Of a stretch of DNA of 64,000 nt, positions 34,270 to 42,804 are shown piece after piece. Below the pieces are notes generated by a model. The model was not told the DNA's origin. It saw nothing but the letters and a program-made list of their open reading frames with translations, and did not search any database. The stretch is from an uncultured Clostridia bacterium (GTDB lineage Bacteria; Bacillota; Clostridia; Christensenellales; Borkfalkiaceae): contig CANQMN010000003.1 of NCBI GenBank assembly GCA_947624965.1, positions 1 to 64,000 of the forward strand. Direction: 5' to 3'. The number at the start of each line of letters is the position of its first letter. Position 1 is the first letter of the stretch. The translations under genes were made by a program, and so were the position numbers.

Positions 34270-35466
34270 ATGGAAATCCTTGCAAGGCGCATCCGCAGCA
34301 TTTCCCCTTCGCAGACGCTCGCGATCAGCGCGAAGGCGAAGGCGATGAAGGCGGCGGGGGAGAACGTGATCTCCTTCGGCGCGGGAGAGCCCGATTTCTC
34401 CACGCCCGAACACATCGTGGCGGCGGCGATCGAGGCGCTCGAAAAGGGGCAGACCAAATACACGCCGTCCGCGGGGCTTCTCGAACTGCGCCGCGCGATA
34501 TGCAGTAAGTTGAAGCGGGACAACGGGCTGGAATACGAACCCTCGCAGATCGTCGTCTCCAACGGCGCGAAGCATTCCATTTTCAACGTGTGTTACGCGC
34601 TCGTGGACGAGGGGGACGAAGTCGTGATCCCCTCTCCCTATTGGCTCACCTATCCCGAGATCGTGAAGTCGTGCGGGGGCGTGCCCGTCTATATCAAGGC
34701 GAGCAAGAAGACGGGGTTCAAAATAACCCCGGAGCAGTTGAAGGCGGCGATCACGCCCAAGACGAAACTGTTCATCTTCAATTCGCCCTGCAATCCCACG
34801 GGGGCGGTCTATTCGGAGCAGGAGGTCCGCGCGCTCGCCGCGGTGTGCGAGGAGGCGGGGATCTTCGTCCTCTCCGACGAGATCTACGAGAAGCTCGTCT
34901 ACGGCGAGATCAAGCCGTTTTCCTTCGCCGCATGCTCGGATAAGATGAAGGAGCGCACCATCACGGTGAACGGCGTGAGCAAGACGTACGCGATGACGGG
35001 CTGGCGGATCGGCTATCTCGCCGCGCCCAAGGATGTGGCGCGGGCGATCGATTCCTTCCAGTCCCATGCGACGAGCAATCCCAACTCCATCGCGCAGTAC
35101 GCGACCATCAAGGCGCTCAACTCCTCGGAGGCGGCGGTGGAGGAGATGGTGGCGCGCTTCGCGCGGCGCAGGCTCGCGATGATCGAGCGCATTTCGGACA
35201 TCAAAAACGCCTACTGCATCATTCCCGAGGGGGCGTTTTACGCGATGCTCGTCGTGAGCGGCGTGTACGGGAAGAGCTTCGGGAGCAAGCGGATCGAAAA
35301 TTCGGTCGATTTCGCGGATACCCTTCTCGACGCGGCGAAAGTCGCCGTCGTGCCGGGCGTCTCCTTCGGCGCGGACGACTGCGTGCGGCTCAGCTATTCG
35401 CTCTCCATGCAGGATATGTTGGAGGGGCTCGAACGGATCGACGCGTTTTTGCAAAGTTTGCAGTAG
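34270..35466 (+). CDS. Aspartate aminotransferase (class I/II, PLP)
   Basis: 398 aa. Transfers amino groups between aspartate or a related amino acid and 2-oxoglutarate. PLP-fold motifs: VISFGAGEPDFSTPEHI, NSPCNPTGAVYS, SDEIYEKLVY and the lysine K238 in NGVSKTYAMTGWRIGY. The arginine in DDCVRLSYS binds the substrate carboxylate. Subgroup I-beta/AspB type by sequence style; substrate range is inferred. It has a ribosome-binding site GAGGTAG before ATG 34270. Confidence 0.92.
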   Translation: MEILARRIRSISPSQTLAISAKAKAMKAAGENVISFGAGEPDFSTPEHIVAAAIEALEKGQTKYTPSAGLLELRRAICSKLKRDNGLEYEPSQIVVSNGAKHSIFNVCYALVDEGDEVVIPSPYWLTYPEIVKSCGGVPVYIKASKKTGFKITPEQLKAAITPKTKLFIFNSPCNPTGAVYSEQEVRALAAVCEEAGIFVLSDEIYEKLVYGEIKPFSFAACSDKMKERTITVNGVSKTYAMTGWRIGYLAAPKDVARAIDSFQSHATSNPNSIAQYATIKALNSSEAAVEEMVARFARRRLAMIERISDIKNAYCIIPEGAFYAMLVVSGVYGKSFGSKRIENSVDFADTLLDAAKVAVVPGVSFGADDCVRLSYSLSMQDMLEGLERIDAFLQSLQ

Positions 35467-35504
35467 ACGCCGCAAAGAATTTTCGGGAAAATTCCATAAA
35501 CCTC

Positions 35505-35533
35505 TTGAAAAAGAGAGGGAAAATTGATACAAT
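35505..35533 (+). promoter_or_regulatory. Promoter upstream of the P-loop gene
   Basis: TTGAAA (35505-35510), 17 bp, TACAAT (35528-35533). Confidence 0.7.
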
Positions 35534-35572
35534 AGAAATGACAAACCGCCGTAAGGCGACGAGGAGGATTTT

Positions 35573-35980
35573 ATGATCAAGATCATTTGCGGACCCAAGG
35601 GAAGCGGCAAGACGAAGCGCATCATCGAGTACGCGAACGGCTCCATCGCGAACGCGAAGGGACATCTCATTTTCATCACCGATACCAAGAGATATATGTA
35701 CGATTTGAAGCGCGACATCCGCTTCATCGACGTGAGCGACTATCAGATCGCGGGAGAGGAGGCGCTCTGCGGCTTCATCAAGGGGGCGATCGCTGGCAGT
35801 TACGACAACGAGTACGTGTTCGTGGACGGCATCGCGCGCATCGCGGGAAAACAGCTCGGCGATATGGCGAAGTTCTTCTATATGCTCGAAAAGGTCGCCG
35901 AAATGCGCTCGCTCGAAATCTGCCTCACGTGCAGCAGCGCGGAGGAAGATCTCCCCGATTTCGTAAAGAAATATCTGTAA
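35573..35980 (+). CDS. Small P-loop ATP-binding protein
   Basis: 135 aa. A Walker A motif GPKGSGKT sits at residues 7-14; HLIFITDTKR may be a second strand and YVFVDGIARI a Walker B-like strand. The protein is too short for a full ATPase with known partner domains. I recognise it only as a conserved Clostridia-type P-loop protein of unknown role. It has its own promoter and GAGGAGG ribosome-binding site. threonine synthase follows. Confidence 0.75.
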   Translation: MIKIICGPKGSGKTKRIIEYANGSIANAKGHLIFITDTKRYMYDLKRDIRFIDVSDYQIAGEEALCGFIKGAIAGSYDNEYVFVDGIARIAGKQLGDMAKFFYMLEKVAEMRSLEICLTCSSAEEDLPDFVKKYL

Positions 35981-36020
35981 GCGAAACTTTGCCCGCAACT
36001 TTTCGGGCGTCTTCTTCAAT

Positions 36021-36040
36021 GTCCCGCGCATGCGCGGGAC
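36021..36040. repeat. Perfect 20-bp palindrome before thrC
   Basis: GTCCCGCGCA TGCGCGGGAC is completely self-complementary and is followed by TTTG. It may be a weak terminator for the P-loop gene, or an operator for thrC, whose ATG is 26 nt away. The same half-site reappears in the thrC terminator. Confidence 0.6.
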
Positions 36041-36065
36041 TTTGAGCTATTCGTAAGGTGAAAGT

Positions 36066-37556
36066 ATGTATTTCGTCAGCACAAGAGGAGAGGAAAGGGT
36101 AACGGGCGCGCAAGCCGTCGTGCAGGGCATCGCCGGGGACGGGGGGCTCTTTGTTCCCGAGCGGTTCCCCGAGGTCTCCGCGCAGGAGCTCGAACAGATG
36201 CTCGGCATGGACTATCCCGAACGCGCGGCGTGCATTCTCGGCAAGTACTTCGATGAATACGACGGCGCGGAACTTTTGGCGGCGCTCCGCGAGGCGTACG
36301 GGCGGTTCGAGGACGGCGACGCCGCCCCCCTCGTGAAGGTGGAGAACGGCATGTACATGCTCGAACTCTTTCACGGTCCCACCTGCGCGTTCAAAGATCT
36401 TGCGCTCACCGTGATGCCCTATCTGCTCCGCAAGGGGTGCGACATGCTCGGCATCAAGGAGAACATCCTCATCCTCGTTGCGACGAGCGGCGACACGGGC
36501 AAAGCCGCGCTCGAAGGCTTCCGCGATGCGCACGGGGTGAAGATCGCCGTGTTTTATCCCGAGGACGGCGTCTCCAAGATGCAGAAATTGCAGATGGGCA
36601 CGCAGGACGGGGACAACGTGCTCGTCGTCGGGGTGAAGGGGAATTTCGACGACTGTCAGGCGGGCGTGAAGAAGATCTTCGCCTCCCAAGCGTGCAGAGA
36701 GACGTTGAAGGAGCGGGGATATCTGCTCTCCTCGGCAAATTCCATCAATTTCGGGCGGCTCGCGCCGCAGATCTGCTACTACTTTTCCGCCTATCTCGAT
36801 CTCGTCTCTTCCGATCAGATCAAGCTCGGCGACAGGGTGGATTTCGCCGTACCCACGGGCAATTTCGGAAATATCCTCGCGGGGTACTACGCCAAGCGCA
36901 TGGGGCTCCCCGTCGGGACGCTCCTCTGCGCGTCCAACAAGAACAACGTCCTCACCGACTTTTTCCGCCACGGCACGTACGATTGCAAGCGTCCGCTCTA
37001 CCGTACGATGTCCCCCTCCATGGATATCCTCGTCTCCTCCAATCTCGAACGGCTCATCTTTGAATTTTCGGGCAGGGACGCGGCGCTCACCAAGGAGAGG
37101 ATGGCGTCCCTCGCGGCGTCGGGGAAATACTCCGTCCGTCCCGAGGAGCTCAAAACCATCCGCGAGCATTTCCGCGCGGGCTACACGAGCGAGGACGACA
37201 CGGTGGACTGCATCTATGAATTTTTCACCGAGTACGGCTATCCCATGGATACGCACACGGGCGTCGCGATGAGCGTCGCCGAGCGGTACGCCCGCAAACG
37301 CGCCGAGGATATCTCCGCGGAACAGCGCCCCATGGTCGTCGTCTCCACGGCGAGCCCGTACAAGTTCCCGCAGGACGTCTTGTACGCGCTCACGGGGAAC
37401 GACGTGAAGGACAGCTTCAAGGGGATCAAGCGCATCTTCCTGCTCACGGCGATGAAGGTCCCGGAGGCGCTCAAAGCCATTCGCTATAAGCCGATCCGCT
37501 TCAAGGATGTCGTCCCGCCCGACAAGATGTTCGGGGAAGTGGAAAAATTTTTGTAA
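36066..37556 (+). CDS. thrC: Threonine synthase
   Basis: 496 aa. PLP enzyme converting O-phosphohomoserine to threonine. The PLP lysine is K110 in GPTCAFKDLAL, the phosphate-binding loop is TSGDTGKAAL, and NSINFGRLAPQICYYFSAY and PTGNFGNILAGYYAK are conserved. Length fits the fungal/clostridial longer type. GTGAAAG precedes the ATG. Confidence 0.95.
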   Translation: MYFVSTRGEERVTGAQAVVQGIAGDGGLFVPERFPEVSAQELEQMLGMDYPERAACILGKYFDEYDGAELLAALREAYGRFEDGDAAPLVKVENGMYMLELFHGPTCAFKDLALTVMPYLLRKGCDMLGIKENILILVATSGDTGKAALEGFRDAHGVKIAVFYPEDGVSKMQKLQMGTQDGDNVLVVGVKGNFDDCQAGVKKIFASQACRETLKERGYLLSSANSINFGRLAPQICYYFSAYLDLVSSDQIKLGDRVDFAVPTGNFGNILAGYYAKRMGLPVGTLLCASNKNNVLTDFFRHGTYDCKRPLYRTMSPSMDILVSSNLERLIFEFSGRDAALTKERMASLAASGKYSVRPEELKTIREHFRAGYTSEDDTVDCIYEFFTEYGYPMDTHTGVAMSVAERYARKRAEDISAEQRPMVVVSTASPYKFPQDVLYALTGNDVKDSFKGIKRIFLLTAMKVPEALKAIRYKPIRFKDVVPPDKMFGEVEKFL

Positions 37557-37565
37557 AGAAAGAGG

Positions 37566-37602
37566 TCGTCCCGCGCAAGTTTGCGCGGGACGGCTGTTTT
37601 TT
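37566..37602. terminator. thrC terminator, probably bidirectional
   Basis: CGTCCCGCGCAA (37567-37578) pairs with TTGCGCGGGACG (37581-37592), followed by GCTGTTTTTT. It separates thrC from the converging lipoprotein gene. Confidence 0.85.
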
Positions 37603-37608
37603 ACAGGG

Positions 37609-39432
37609 TCATTCGTGTTTCATGATCTTGTGCGCTTCCTCGTAATCGCCGCGGCTTGCGAGATAGTCGGCGTTGACGGCGGGATCGTCGAGGGAATCGA
37701 GTTCGGGCGCGGCGATCTGCGTACTGTCGCTCATCCACCATGTCCAACCCTCTTTGACGGCGAACGTCGCGCTCGTCAGTCCGCCGCTCGTGCTCCAAAA
37801 GGCATCCTTGCCGATATATTTGAGGCTCGCGGGGAAGGAAACGGTCGTGAGCAACGGCGTCTTTTGGAACGCGCCCGCGCCGATCTTTTCGAGGGAATTG
37901 CCGAAGACGACGGAGGCGAGTTTGGAGCAGTTGCAGAACGCCTTTTCGCCGATCTCCTTCACGCCGTCCCCGAAGTTGACGCTCGTGATCGTGCGGGAAC
38001 CCTCAAAGAGGTTTTGGAGGATCGTGTACTTGTTGCCGTTGCAGGAAGCGGGCAGGGTGAGGGCGGTCGAAGAACCGTAGTAGTTGACGAGCAGGCGGTT
38101 TTCCCCGTAGGAGAAGAAGGCGTATTCGCCGCTCTCGGAGATGGTTCCCTTTTCGCTCTTGTCCGTATAGACGTGAATGGCGTTTTTCGCAATTTGGCCG
38201 TTTTCGCTATCCCCCTCGGTGATCGTGAGCGCGGTGGAGAGATCGCCCACCTCGATGAGTTTATCGCAGTGGCTGAACGCGCCGTCGCCGATGGTCTCCA
38301 CGTTCTTGCCGAGTTCGACGCGGAGGAGATCGTCGCAGCTTTCAAACGCATATTCGGCGATCTCCGTTACGCCGTCGCCCGTCTCCACGGAGACGAGGTC
38401 AAGCCCCGAGAAGGCGGACTTGTGGATGGCGTACCCCGCGCCGTTGAAGTCGGCGGGGAGGACGATCTGCGTCTCATAGCCGTAATAACCGAGGAGGAAA
38501 GTTGCGCCGTTATACGTCCAGAAGAAGTAATCGCCCTTTTGCGTGAGCGTGCCCGCGGAGGCGGCGGCGGTGTGGAAATCTTCAACGGCGGTCAAGCCGA
38601 GTTCCTCCTGCGTGAGGGAACTTTGGTTGTAGACTTCTACAAGCTGGTGGCAGTGGCGGAAGGCGTTTCTGCCCACGCTTTCCAGCGTCCCGGGCAGGGT
38701 GAGGCGCATGATCCCCGCGCCGTCGAAGGCAGTAGCTCCGATCTCCGTCACGCTTGCGGGAATTTCAAAGTCATACAGTTTCGCGCAATCGCTGAACGTA
38801 TCCGCGGGAATGATCGTAATATTTGCGGGGAGCACTGCCTTTGTGAGGTCGGAACAACCGTAGAATATCATCTCTCCGCCGAGCGCGCCGCCGATGTACG
38901 CCTTTTGCAGGTTTTGGCAGTAGTAGAAAGCCCGTTCGGGAATGTTCTTTACGGTGTTCGGTACGGCGACGACCTTGAACCCCGCGCTGTAAAAGGTGGT
39001 TTCGCCGTTGAAGGTCTCCCCATCGTCCTGATAGTAACCTGCGACCGCGACGACCGCTTTGCCGTCGTGGTAGGCGGGAATGACGAGCTCTTCCGCCGCG
39101 GTCAGCGTGGCGTTCTCCCAATCGTAGCCGACTTTGACGCCGCCCTCCACCTCGGTGTACACGAGCCCTTCGGTTACGGGAAGTTCGTAGCCGCAGACGG
39201 TGCACACGTTGTCCGCGTTCCACGTGTGGTCGCCCGCGGGGAAGGTCTCGCCGCACGAGCAAGTTCCGCCGTGCGAAAGGTAGGTGGTGCCGTCATGGAC
39301 GTGCACGGTCGGGTCTTCGCCCGAGGGGTTTCCCGGCGTATTGTCGGGCGTCTTGGGTCCGCTTCCGCAACCCGCGAAGAGACAGGCGGCGGAGAGCAGT
39401 GCGAGAGCAGTGGTGAATACTCTCTTGTGCAT
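37609..39432 (-). CDS. BspA-like leucine-rich repeat surface lipoprotein
   Basis: 607 aa. The lipoprotein signal (MHKRVFTTALALLSAACLFAGC) puts the lipidated cysteine at C22. A Pro/Gly linker and two short cysteine pairs (CSCGETF, CTVCGYEL) follow, then repeated LRR_5-type units of the form AFxxCxxLxxVxL..VxxIGxxAF across about residues 130-560. These proteins are exposed on the surface and usually bind host or matrix ligands; the ligand is unknown. ATG 39432 is preceded by AAAGGAGG. The 5' leader carries a structured RNA with a terminator. Confidence 0.9.
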   Translation of the reverse strand: MHKRVFTTALALLSAACLFAGCGSGPKTPDNTPGNPSGEDPTVHVHDGTTYLSHGGTCSCGETFPAGDHTWNADNVCTVCGYELPVTEGLVYTEVEGGVKVGYDWENATLTAAEELVIPAYHDGKAVVAVAGYYQDDGETFNGETTFYSAGFKVVAVPNTVKNIPERAFYYCQNLQKAYIGGALGGEMIFYGCSDLTKAVLPANITIIPADTFSDCAKLYDFEIPASVTEIGATAFDGAGIMRLTLPGTLESVGRNAFRHCHQLVEVYNQSSLTQEELGLTAVEDFHTAAASAGTLTQKGDYFFWTYNGATFLLGYYGYETQIVLPADFNGAGYAIHKSAFSGLDLVSVETGDGVTEIAEYAFESCDDLLRVELGKNVETIGDGAFSHCDKLIEVGDLSTALTITEGDSENGQIAKNAIHVYTDKSEKGTISESGEYAFFSYGENRLLVNYYGSSTALTLPASCNGNKYTILQNLFEGSRTITSVNFGDGVKEIGEKAFCNCSKLASVVFGNSLEKIGAGAFQKTPLLTTVSFPASLKYIGKDAFWSTSGGLTSATFAVKEGWTWWMSDSTQIAAPELDSLDDPAVNADYLASRGDYEEAHKIMKHE

Positions 39433-39450
39433 GGTAGTTACCTCCTTTGA

Positions 39451-39606
39451 ATAAAAAAATAAGGTGTATCCGCAGGGATACACCGCAAGGTCATCTCCCC
39501 TTGGATCTGTCACCACACAAGTTCCGATATCCGCCGGGGATATATGAAAGAGAGATGCACAATGCCATTCTGTGCACCCGACGAAATTTTATGAAACTTG
39601 TGTGGT
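39451..39606 (-). ncRNA. Structured leader RNA ending in an intrinsic terminator (candidate riboswitch or attenuator)
   Basis: Minus strand, transcript order. P1: ACCACACAAGTT (39606-39595) pairs perfectly with AACTTGTGTGGT (39523-39512), 12 bp. Inside it are two hairpins: TGCACA/TGTGCA (39576-39571 and 39561-39556) and ATATCC/GGATAT (39543-39538 and 39532-39527), forming a three-way junction. After P1 comes GACAGATCCAAGGGGAGATGACC, then a terminator hairpin GGTGTATCC/GGATACACC (39484-39476 and 39471-39463), then TTATTTTTTT, then the ribosome-binding site of the lipoprotein gene. It does not match T-box, TPP, purine, SAM, c-di-GMP or cobalamin motifs that I know. Structure is seen; ligand is unknown. 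Confidence 0.65.
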
Positions 39607-39612
39607 TCTTTC

Positions 39613-39641
39613 AGTATACACGAATTTTGCGAAAATTTCAA
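39613..39641 (-). promoter_or_regulatory. Promoter of the structured leader and lipoprotein gene
   Basis: TTGAAA (39641-39636), 17 bp, TATACT (39618-39613). The predicted start, about 39606, is the first base of helix P1. Confidence 0.8.
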
Positions 39642-39714
39642 CGATTTTGCGGTTTTTTTTTACGCGGGAATGTGGCGGCATTATGAAATTTCGTCAAAGG
39701 CGCACAGATAGGCG

Positions 39715-39743
39715 TTGCAATTTATCGGAAAGTATGGTATAAT
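39715..39743 (+). promoter_or_regulatory. trpS promoter
   Basis: TTGCAA (39715-39720), 17 bp, TATAAT (39738-39743). The leader is only about 15 nt and has no room for a T-box. Confidence 0.8.
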
Positions 39744-39764
39744 ATGGGAAAACTGGGGAGTAAT

Positions 39765-40757
39765 ATGGAAAAAGTCATGTATTCGGCGACCCAGCCGAGC
39801 GGCGCGCTCACGATCGGAAACTACGTCGGCGCGATCCGCAACTGGGTGAACTATCAGAGCGAATACGAGTGTTATTTCGCCATGGCGGATCTGCACGCGC
39901 TCACCGTGCGGCAGGAGCCCGCGGCGCTCCGCAGGCGCACCCTCGAACTCGCCGCGCTCTATATCGCCTGCGGCGTCGATCCCGAGCGGTGCGCGCTCTA
40001 CGTGCAGTCGCACGTGCACGAGCACGCCGAGATGTGCTGGCTCCTCAACTGCTTCGCGTATGTGGGCGAAATGTCCCGCATGACGCAATTCAAGGATAAA
40101 TCCGCCAAACACGCGGACAATATCAACATGGGGCTCATGGATTACCCCGTGCTCATGGCGGCGGACATCTTGCTGTACCAGACGGATTGCGTTCCCGTCG
40201 GCGCGGACCAGACCCAGCACGTGGAGATCGCGCGCGATCTCGCCGTGCGTTTCAACAACCTCTACGGGGAAACGTTCCGCGTCCCGCAGGCGCTCCTCCC
40301 CGCGAGCGGCGCGCGCATCCGTTCGTTGCAGGATCCCGCGAAGAAGATGTCCAAATCGGATGAAAATCCCAACGCGAGCGTCTTTCTCACCGACGATCGG
40401 GATACCGTAATAAGAAAGTTCAAACGCGCCGTAACGGACAGCGGGGACCGCATCGTGCAGTCGGAGGAAAAGCCCGGCGTCTCCAATCTCCTCGCGATTT
40501 ACGCGGCGTTCCGCGGCGTCTCCGTCGCGGATGCGGAGCGGGAATTCGAGGGGCAGGGGTACGCTTCGTTCAAGCTCGCCGTCGGCGAGACGGTGGCGGA
40601 CGCCCTTGCGCCCGTGCAGGCGGAGCAAAAGCGGCTCCTCGCGGACAAGACGTATCTCGCGGGCGCGCTCAAAGCGGGCGCGGAAAAGGCGCACTATGCG
40701 GCGCGGAAAACGCTCTCCAAGGCGTACCGCAAGGTCGGCTTTTACAGGGGAGACTGA
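39765..40757 (+). CDS. trpS: Tryptophanyl-tRNA synthetase
   Basis: 330 aa, class I synthetase. The HIGH-like motif is TIGN (16-19, in PSGALTIGNYVGAI), as in E. coli, and KMSKS is at 194-198. ATG 39765 follows GGGGAG; an in-frame ATG seven codons earlier overlaps the promoter start region. The stop overlaps the next start (TGATG). Confidence 0.95.
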   Translation: MEKVMYSATQPSGALTIGNYVGAIRNWVNYQSEYECYFAMADLHALTVRQEPAALRRRTLELAALYIACGVDPERCALYVQSHVHEHAEMCWLLNCFAYVGEMSRMTQFKDKSAKHADNINMGLMDYPVLMAADILLYQTDCVPVGADQTQHVEIARDLAVRFNNLYGETFRVPQALLPASGARIRSLQDPAKKMSKSDENPNASVFLTDDRDTVIRKFKRAVTDSGDRIVQSEEKPGVSNLLAIYAAFRGVSVADAEREFEGQGYASFKLAVGETVADALAPVQAEQKRLLADKTYLAGALKAGAEKAHYAARKTLSKAYRKVGFYRGD

Positions 40758-41623
40758 TGTTCGGGTACGTTCGTTACGATATTCCCAACCTGTTCGTGAA
40801 AGATCTGATGCTCTATAAAGCGCTCTACTGCGGGCTCTGCAAGGGCATCGGAAAATCGTGCGGACAGGCGGCGCGGGTGGGGCTCACCTACGATATCACC
40901 TTTCTTTCCGCTCTCCTGCACAACATGACGGGGACGGATATCCGCGTCGAGCGGCAGAATTGTTTCGAGCACGCCGTGCGCAAGCGTCCCATCGCCGTAG
41001 CCGATCCTCTCACCGAGGAGCTCGGCGCGCTCAACACCGTGCTCGCGTACTACAAGCTCACCGACGACGTTGCGGACGGCGGAAAGGGGCGGGGGAAACG
41101 GCTGTGGTTCCGAAAGGGCTTTTCCCGTGCGAAGAAGAAGTACCCCGCGCTCGTGCAGATCGTGCAGACGTACATGAAGGCGCAGGGGGAGACGGAGCGG
41201 AAACGTTCCGCCTCGGCGGACGAGGCGGCGGAGCCGAGCGCGGCGATGATGCGCGCGCTGTGCGACCATTTCATGAAGGAGAAAGCTACGGACGCGGCGC
41301 GGCAGCTCTTTTACGACCTCGGGAAGTGGGTCTATCTTGTCGACGCGCTGGACGACTTCGACGCCGACGCGAAGAAGGGAAGGTACAATCCCTTCCTGCT
41401 CGGGAGCGGGTGCAAGAGCCGCGCCGAGTTCATGGAAAAAAGCGGAGAAGAAGTTTCATTCCTGTTCGATACGCTCTTCTTTTCCATGCGGGAGAGCCTC
41501 GGAAAAATCACCTTTTTCTTCAACCGCGACCTCACGGACAACGTGATCTTGCGCGGCATCCCGTTGGAGACGATGCGCGTGATGAAGGGAGAACGGCGCA
41601 CGAGAATGCAGGCAAAAATATAA
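40757..41623 (+). CDS. DUF5685 family protein
   Basis: 288 aa, cytoplasmic by composition. MFGYVRYDIPNLFVKDLMLYKALYCGLCKGIGKSCG is the family's N-terminal signature with its cysteine pattern (C25, C28, C35). The middle has YNPFLLGSGCKSRAEF. Function is unknown; the family is common in Clostridia. Start overlaps trpS. The next gene, 18 nt downstream, is a J-domain-like protein, and this pairing suggests a shared role. Confidence 0.75.
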   Translation: MFGYVRYDIPNLFVKDLMLYKALYCGLCKGIGKSCGQAARVGLTYDITFLSALLHNMTGTDIRVERQNCFEHAVRKRPIAVADPLTEELGALNTVLAYYKLTDDVADGGKGRGKRLWFRKGFSRAKKKYPALVQIVQTYMKAQGETERKRSASADEAAEPSAAMMRALCDHFMKEKATDAARQLFYDLGKWVYLVDALDDFDADAKKGRYNPFLLGSGCKSRAEFMEKSGEEVSFLFDTLFFSMRESLGKITFFFNRDLTDNVILRGIPLETMRVMKGERRTRMQAKI

Positions 41624-41641
41624 AAGCGAAGGAAATTGTTT

Positions 41642-42250
41642 ATGGATCGTGAAAATTACGAGATATTGCAGGTGAGCGAGAACGCGACGGACGAAGAGAT
41701 CGCCGCGAGCTACGAAGCGCTCAAAAAGAAGTATAACGAGGAAAAGTGGCAGGACGGGGAAGCGGGCATGAACGCCGCCCGCATGCTCGGCAAGCTCGAC
41801 GCCGCCTATCAGGAGATCATGGACGAGCGGCGGGAAAAGAAGGAGAACACGAGCGGCGCGGACGCCTTTGAACAGGTCGCGGAGAAGATCCGCGGCGGCG
41901 ACATCGCGGGCGCGCAGGCGCTCCTCGACGGTTTCAACGAGCGGAACGCCGAATGGCACTATCTGCAATCGGTCGTTTTCTACAAAAAGAATTGGCTCAA
42001 CGAGAGCAAGAAGCAGCTCGAAATCGCCATGCAGATGGACGGGAGCGTCCCCAAATATAAGGAGGCGTACGACAGGCTCAACGCGCGGTCCGAATACAAA
42101 CGCGAGACGGGCGGCGCGCCCTCCGTCAACCCGGACCTCTCCTCGGACAACGGACAGATGGGCGGGAACTGGTGCGCGAATTGCGCCTCCATGTGCTACA
42201 CCTTCCTGTGCGTGAACTGCCTGTTCAACCTCTGCTGTAACTGCCGCTGA
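41642..42250 (+). CDS. J-domain-like protein without HPD, cysteine-rich C-terminus
   Basis: 202 aa. The first roughly 65 residues have the J-domain layout (NYEILQVSENATDEEIAASYEALKKKYN), but the HPD loop is replaced by NEEK, so it should not stimulate Hsp70 ATPase. Residues about 80-150 are TPR-like helices (FEQVAEKIRGGDIAGAQALLD, QLEIAMQMDG). The tail contains WCANCASMC and VNCLFNLCCNCR, eight cysteines in about 26 residues, suited to metal binding or membrane-surface attachment. ATG 41642 is used; an earlier TTG is unlikely. Confidence 0.72.
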   Translation: MDRENYEILQVSENATDEEIAASYEALKKKYNEEKWQDGEAGMNAARMLGKLDAAYQEIMDERREKKENTSGADAFEQVAEKIRGGDIAGAQALLDGFNERNAEWHYLQSVVFYKKNWLNESKKQLEIAMQMDGSVPKYKEAYDRLNARSEYKRETGGAPSVNPDLSSDNGQMGGNWCANCASMCYTFLCVNCLFNLCCNCR

Positions 42251-42252
42251 CG

Positions 42253-42801
42253 ATGAAACGCACTTCGGCATCCTTTTCGATCGCGCTTTCCGCGATGGCG
42301 TGCGCCGTCGCGGCGGCGGCACTCACCATGGGGTCGTATGTGGACGTTTTGCTCGGCGCGGGGTATCTGCTCGCCGTATTCGCGCTCATGGTGCCGCTCT
42401 CCAAAAATTTTTATTGGGGGAGCTTTCTCGCACTCGTCGGGGCGCTTCTGCTCGCCTTTCTCTTCTGCGGATTTTCTTTTCTGAAACTGCTGCCCTTCGC
42501 GTGTTTTTTGGGCGTGCATCCGCTTCTCAACCGCCTGCAAAAGAACTATATCCGCAATAAGATCGCGCAGGGCGCGTTCTTCCTCGGCAAGGCGGTTTGG
42601 TTCGATTTGGCGCTTCTCGTCGCATGGTTCGTCCTCGCGCCCGTTTTCGGCGTCAGCGAGGCGACGTGGTATCCGTGGGTCGCGGAGCGATTGTACTATA
42701 TCATATTCCTGGGCGGGACGGCGGTCTTTGCCGCCTACGACTGTGCGATCTTTCTCTGCCAGCGTTCCGTGGATATGGCAATCAAAAGGATCGGGAGGTG
42801 A
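42253..42801 (+). CDS. Integral membrane protein of unknown function
   Basis: 182 aa with about six hydrophobic segments (roughly 8-28, 32-50, 55-75, 78-88, 112-132, 150-172). I see no motif that names a family; a substrate-specificity subunit or assembly protein is possible but unsupported. It begins 2 nt after the J-domain-like gene, so DUF5685, J-domain-like and this gene form one translation unit. Confidence 0.65.
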   Translation: MKRTSASFSIALSAMACAVAAAALTMGSYVDVLLGAGYLLAVFALMVPLSKNFYWGSFLALVGALLLAFLFCGFSFLKLLPFACFLGVHPLLNRLQKNYIRNKIAQGAFFLGKAVWFDLALLVAWFVLAPVFGVSEATWYPWVAERLYYIIFLGGTAVFAAYDCAIFLCQRSVDMAIKRIGR

Positions 42802-42804
42802 ACG

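Noticed and set aside
37601..39450. Plus-strand open frame of about 640 codons opposite the LRR lipoprotein
   Set aside because: The minus strand has a signal peptide, lipobox, ribosome-binding site and LRR repeats. The plus frame has none.
39451..39606. T-box for the adjacent trpS gene
   Set aside because: The structured RNA is on the minus strand and precedes the lipoprotein gene, and it lacks the AGGGTGGAACCGCG T-box core.
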